Shown here in pieces: positions 61,602 to 64,000 of a stretch of DNA of 64,000 bases. A model generated the notes under the pieces. The model was not told the origin of the DNA. It searched no databases and saw nothing but the letters and a program-made list of their open reading frames with translations. This stretch comes from Microbispora sp. ZYX-F-249 (lineage in GTDB: Bacteria; Actinomycetota; Actinomycetes; Streptosporangiales; Streptosporangiaceae). How positions within the stretch are numbered: the first letter of the stretch is position 1; each line of letters opens with the position of its first letter. Position numbers and translations under genes: made by a program. The stretch lies in contig NZ_JBDJAW010000025.1 of NCBI RefSeq assembly GCF_039649665.1, positions 1 through 64,000 on the forward strand. The letters run 5' to 3'.

Positions 61602-62102
61602 ATGGCTAATCGGTGGCCTCCATGGGAAGTCACCAGCCTTAAAGTAGGCTTGGAATCCCTTAGTAACTTGGTTGAGAAACCTGCGGATCATAACCTGTCC
61701 GATGAAGTTCATGGCTGGTTATGTCGCCTTCTAGTCGTCCGTTCCTGCGGGTATCTAGAGCAGGCGACTATAGAAGTTTGCCGTAGTTACCTCGATGGTA
61801 AATCCGGTGGCCTAGTCAAGTCGTTCGCGAAATCCTGGCTCGATAAAAGTAGGAACCCTACCCCGGACAACCTCCAGCAGCTAGTTGGGCGTTTTGATAA
61901 TGGCCTCGGTGAAGAGTTCCAAGAGTTCCTCGGCCAAGATGATCAGCGAGTATATCGAGAAATTTTCTTTCTTGTTGATCGTCGCAATAAAATTGCCCAC
62001 GGCCTCAGTGAGAGTGTTGGCCACAAGAAGGCTATCCAGTTGAAATGTGTCGTATATGAGGTTGTTGATTGGTTTGTACTTCGGTTAAATCCCAATAGGT
62101 AA
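61602..62102 (+). CDS. HEPN-domain protein (RiboL-PSP-HEPN / MAE_28990-like)
   Basis: 166 residues, all helical. The RNase motif of HEPN proteins, R-x4-H, is Arg128-Asn129-Lys-Ile-Ala-His133 in LVDRRNKIAHGLS. An N-terminal helix has a hydrophobic core (EVHGWLCRLLVVRSCGYLEQ). AGGAGG precedes ATG 61602, 13 bases after the DUF262 stop, so the two form an operon. HEPN proteins are RNases of toxin-antitoxin and phage defence systems; DUF262 would be the NTP-dependent sensor. GC is low, as for its partner. Confidence 0.8.
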   Translation: MANRWPPWEVTSLKVGLESLSNLVEKPADHNLSDEVHGWLCRLLVVRSCGYLEQATIEVCRSYLDGKSGGLVKSFAKSWLDKSRNPTPDNLQQLVGRFDNGLGEEFQEFLGQDDQRVYREIFFLVDRRNKIAHGLSESVGHKKAIQLKCVVYEVVDWFVLRLNPNR

Positions 62103-62120
62103 CGTGGGCTCTGCCTAATA

Positions 62121-62957
62121 TCAGAGAGCCTCTCTATTGAGGAACGAAATCCAGGATGCGGTGGCATCATCAGCCGGCTTGCTCCGTGGCCAGCGTTCGC
62201 CGTGCGGATCCGTGCGCTCGGCTTCGCGGACCTGGCGGATCAGCTCAGCCGGACCGTCCTGCGTAAGGACCTCGAGGAGCTGTCGCCAGGTCATGAGGCG
62301 GTAGCGGCTGACGGCGTCGGCGGCCCCGTCGGTGAGCAGGGCCGCGGCGTGTACCTGGTCGGTGGGGATGGTGCCGGTGAGGGCTTGGTCGGCGGCGAGG
62401 GGGTCGGTGGAGGCGACCCAGAAGCCGCCGTCGCGGTTGCGGTATTGGCCGAGGGTTTCGACGTACTCGCGGCGGGCTTCGGCGTGTTCGGGTGTGCCGC
62501 CGGTCAGGCTGTCGAGCCGTGCGCGGTGGGGTGCGGCGACCTGTTCGAGCCGGTCGTCGCAGATCACGATCGGGTCAGGTGTGTCGGTGTCGAGGATGAG
62601 GGTGCTGTCGCCGAGGACGAGCCAGTCGAGGTGGTCGGCGGTTTGGCGGAGCATGATGACGGTGGCGGAGGGGGAGCCGCCGTGGGTCAGGTCGCAGGTG
62701 TAGTCGTGCAGTGAGGTGACGTGCTTGATGCCCTGGGCGAGGAGTTCGGGCAGGGGGCCGGTGCTTTGGGTCATCTCGGCGAGCAGGGTGGAGCCGAGGG
62801 TGTGGGAGTACCAGCGCACGCTGTGGGAGCAGGTCGAGGTGATGCCCGGGGGGATGCTGGCGCCGTCGAGGAGGACGACGGCGTCGGCGGTGGCGGCGAT
62901 GAAGTCTTCGTTGGGCCGGTCGGGGTAGGCGGGTTGGCTGGCGAAGGCGACGCGCAT
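62121..62957 (-). CDS. PP2C-like protein phosphatase
   Basis: 278 residues. PP2C metal and phosphate motifs: PNEDFIA (Asp-like Glu/Asp pair), VVLLDGAS (Asp-Gly), ALLTDGAADAV and ADDATASWI. The fold order is complete and the enzyme should be active. ATG 62957 overlaps the stop of the HTH regulator gene by one base (TGATG). Probably controls the regulator or another AICE protein by dephosphorylation; no kinase is seen. Confidence 0.82.
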   Translation of the reverse strand: MRVAFASQPAYPDRPNEDFIAATADAVVLLDGASIPPGITSTCSHSVRWYSHTLGSTLLAEMTQSTGPLPELLAQGIKHVTSLHDYTCDLTHGGSPSATVIMLRQTADHLDWLVLGDSTLILDTDTPDPIVICDDRLEQVAAPHRARLDSLTGGTPEHAEARREYVETLGQYRNRDGGFWVASTDPLAADQALTGTIPTDQVHAAALLTDGAADAVSRYRLMTWRQLLEVLTQDGPAELIRQVREAERTDPHGERWPRSKPADDATASWISFLNREAL

Positions 62958-63799
62958 CAGGTGTCCTCGTGCCGGTAGAGCGGGCTGGCCAGTTCCGCCC
63001 GCACTGGTTCCCCGGTTTGCGGGTCGTATTCGACGCCGACTACGCAGGAGAAGCGGCGGTCGCCGACCTGCCCCCACAAGGTGGCGATCTCGCTGGCGAG
63101 TAGGTGGATGACGCCGAGGGAGCCGTTGGGGTGGATACCGGCGATGGCCAGGAACGAGCCGTTGCCGTCCGGGCGGGGCAGTCGGCCGAGGAAGGCCGAG
63201 TCGGTGGGCTGCTGAGGGTCGAGCTGGGAGCCGGAGCGGTACTCGCGCCCGGTGCGGGTGTCGAGGAGCTTCCAGCCGGTGTCGTCGCGGTCCCAGCGGA
63301 TGACCGGGTCGGCGTCGTACGCCTGGCGCATGGCGTCGGACATGCGGGGGCCGCAGATGACGAGCAGGCCGGGCCGGTTGAGGTCGATCTGCCCGTCGAT
63401 GGTGACGTTGTCGGTTGCGACGGTCAGGCCGAAGGTCCGGGCGAGGTCTTCCAGGCGCTTGCCGGCGCGCATGTCGTCCAGGGCGACCATGGAGCGGCCG
63501 GTCGCTGCGTCGTGCCGTAGCGGGGTCACGACGGTGACGGTTCCGACGCCGAGGAACGCGCCTTCGGGGGCGGGGCCGGTGTGGCGGATCTGGTGGATAC
63601 GCCCGCGGGACAGCCCGGCCTTCTCGGCGATCTGCGCATACGACATGCCCCGGGCGTGAAGTTCCTGGATGATGCGGCGGCGGAGCCGGGCCAGTTCGGT
63701 GACTTCTTGCTGGGCGGCGTTGAGTCGTTCGGTGGCGACCCGGAGCAGCAGGTAGGGATCGTCGATCGCGGCGATTTTGTCCAGGTCGCTCGGTGGCAC
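62957..63799 (-). CDS. HTH regulator with C-terminal Rossmann-like domain
   Basis: 280 residues from GTG 63799 with AGGAGG upstream. Helix-turn-helix at residues 39-66 (ELHARGMSYAQIAEKAGLSR GRIHQIRHTG). After a linker, a nucleotide-binding-like domain (GLLVICGPRMSDAMRQAY ... SFLAIAGIHPNGSLGVIHLL) follows, not assigned to a family. Two GTCTA-N6-TAGAC sites lie 28-67 bases before its start, so it is probably autoregulated and also represses the pra operon. Confidence 0.78.
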   Translation of the reverse strand: MPPSDLDKIAAIDDPYLLLRVATERLNAAQQEVTELARLRRRIIQELHARGMSYAQIAEKAGLSRGRIHQIRHTGPAPEGAFLGVGTVTVVTPLRHDAATGRSMVALDDMRAGKRLEDLARTFGLTVATDNVTIDGQIDLNRPGLLVICGPRMSDAMRQAYDADPVIRWDRDDTGWKLLDTRTGREYRSGSQLDPQQPTDSAFLGRLPRPDGNGSFLAIAGIHPNGSLGVIHLLASEIATLWGQVGDRRFSCVVGVEYDPQTGEPVRAELASPLYRHEDT

Positions 63800-63826
63800 G
63801 GTTCCTCCTCGGTGGTGCGCTCCCGA

Positions 63827-63866
63827 GTCTAGGCCCCTAGACGAAATGCCGTCTATCCCTCTTGAC
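63827..63866. promoter_or_regulatory. Two 16-bp operators before the AICE regulator
   Basis: 63827-63842 is a perfect GTCTA-N6-TAGAC; 63851-63866 has one mismatch (TTGAC) and overlaps the TTGACA word. They are 8 bases apart (centres 24 bases apart). Confidence 0.75.
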
Positions 63867-63945
63867 AGTACGGTTTTGAGGGGTTTGCCGCTCTTTGGGT
63901 CCACGGCCCGGATCGCTGAGCGCCGGTTGGGGACACCGCGCGGGC

Positions 63946-64000
63946 TCACCGCGTCATTCCCGTCAGCAGGGCCGCCCAGACCTCACGCGCGCGGGCGAGG
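63946..64000 (-). CDS. C-terminal tail of an upstream gene (partial)
   Basis: The frame ends LAREVWAALLTGMTR-type residues (17 codons) with a stop whose last bases overlap a GTG (63949-63947). Too short to identify; it shows that the minus-strand operon may continue upstream of the HTH regulator. Confidence 0.3.
   Translation of the reverse strand, partial: LARAREVWAALLTGMTR

Larger units (their letters stand above)
54040..64000. mobile_element. Actinomycete integrative and conjugative element (AICE), right end outside window
   Basis: tRNA-Ser followed by int, xis, RepSA-type initiator, TraB/FtsK translocase and a Pra-like activator in the pSAM2 order, then cargo and a regulator pair. The left attachment site should be the 3' part of the tRNA (T arm and acceptor stem). 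No second copy of that sequence is seen before 64000, so the element continues. Rolling-circle replication and double-stranded DNA transfer by a single TraB protein are known for this class. Confidence 0.85.

Noticed and set aside
54130-64000. Right attachment site of the AICE
   Set aside because: No second copy of the tRNA-Ser 3' sequence could be found by eye; it is expected beyond the window.

Overview
High-GC, densely packed DNA with very strong G/C third-position bias, many GTG/TTG starts, likely leaderless genes, a DinB/mycothiol-type enzyme, ECF sigma factors, several secreted plant-polysaccharide enzymes and a pSAM2-type integrative element. Together these suggest a filamentous actinomycete, most likely Streptosporangiaceae-like (inference; no rRNA is present to settle it).

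Left edge (1-4.8 kb): a lower-GC accessory patch. It holds a Trypco1 protein translationally coupled to a large trypsin-NTPase-WD40 protein that runs off the window, then a graveyard of broken genes (PIN toxin remnant, GNAT with a deletion and a frameshift, IS630 transposase N-terminus, frameshifted nitroreductase).

Middle (4.8-54 kb): core-like chromosome. In order: DHA2 MFS transporter; HEAT protein plus MerR-HEAT regulator behind a MerR-type promoter; secreted GH10 xylanase with a CE4 deacetylase; DedA with a NarL-type two-component system; assorted hydrolases, AlaX editing protein, WYL and other regulators; an aldehyde dehydrogenase; an ECF sigma/anti-sigma pair whose promoter is duplicated in front of an adjacent three-gene ABC transporter; PIG-L deacetylase, MFS transporters; GH16 glucanase, PL9 pectate lyase; ChaA antiporter, NUDIX fusion protein; M15 peptidase; a tightly coupled four-gene operon with an Lgt-like membrane enzyme and a Tes-like radical SAM enzyme; an AAA ATPase flanked by long palindromes; a MauE-family operon; SigE-family sigma; SNase-excalibur nuclease; MarR and YceI.

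Right end (54-64 kb): a tRNA-Ser(GCT) with an actinomycete integrative conjugative element (AICE) inserted next to it. Int, Xis, RepSA-type initiator, zinc ribbon, TraB/FtsK translocase, two small proteins and a Pra-like activator lie in one overlapping minus-strand operon. Five copies of a 16-bp operator (GTCTA-N6-TAGAC) sit before this operon and before an HTH regulator-PP2C phosphatase pair. Between them lies lower-GC cargo: a DUF262 protein and a HEPN protein, a probable defence module. The right attachment site is not in the window.

Most promising for novelty: the Lgt-like/radical SAM operon, the DUF262-HEPN cargo with its operator network, and the Trypco1/trypsin-NTPase-WD40 pair.
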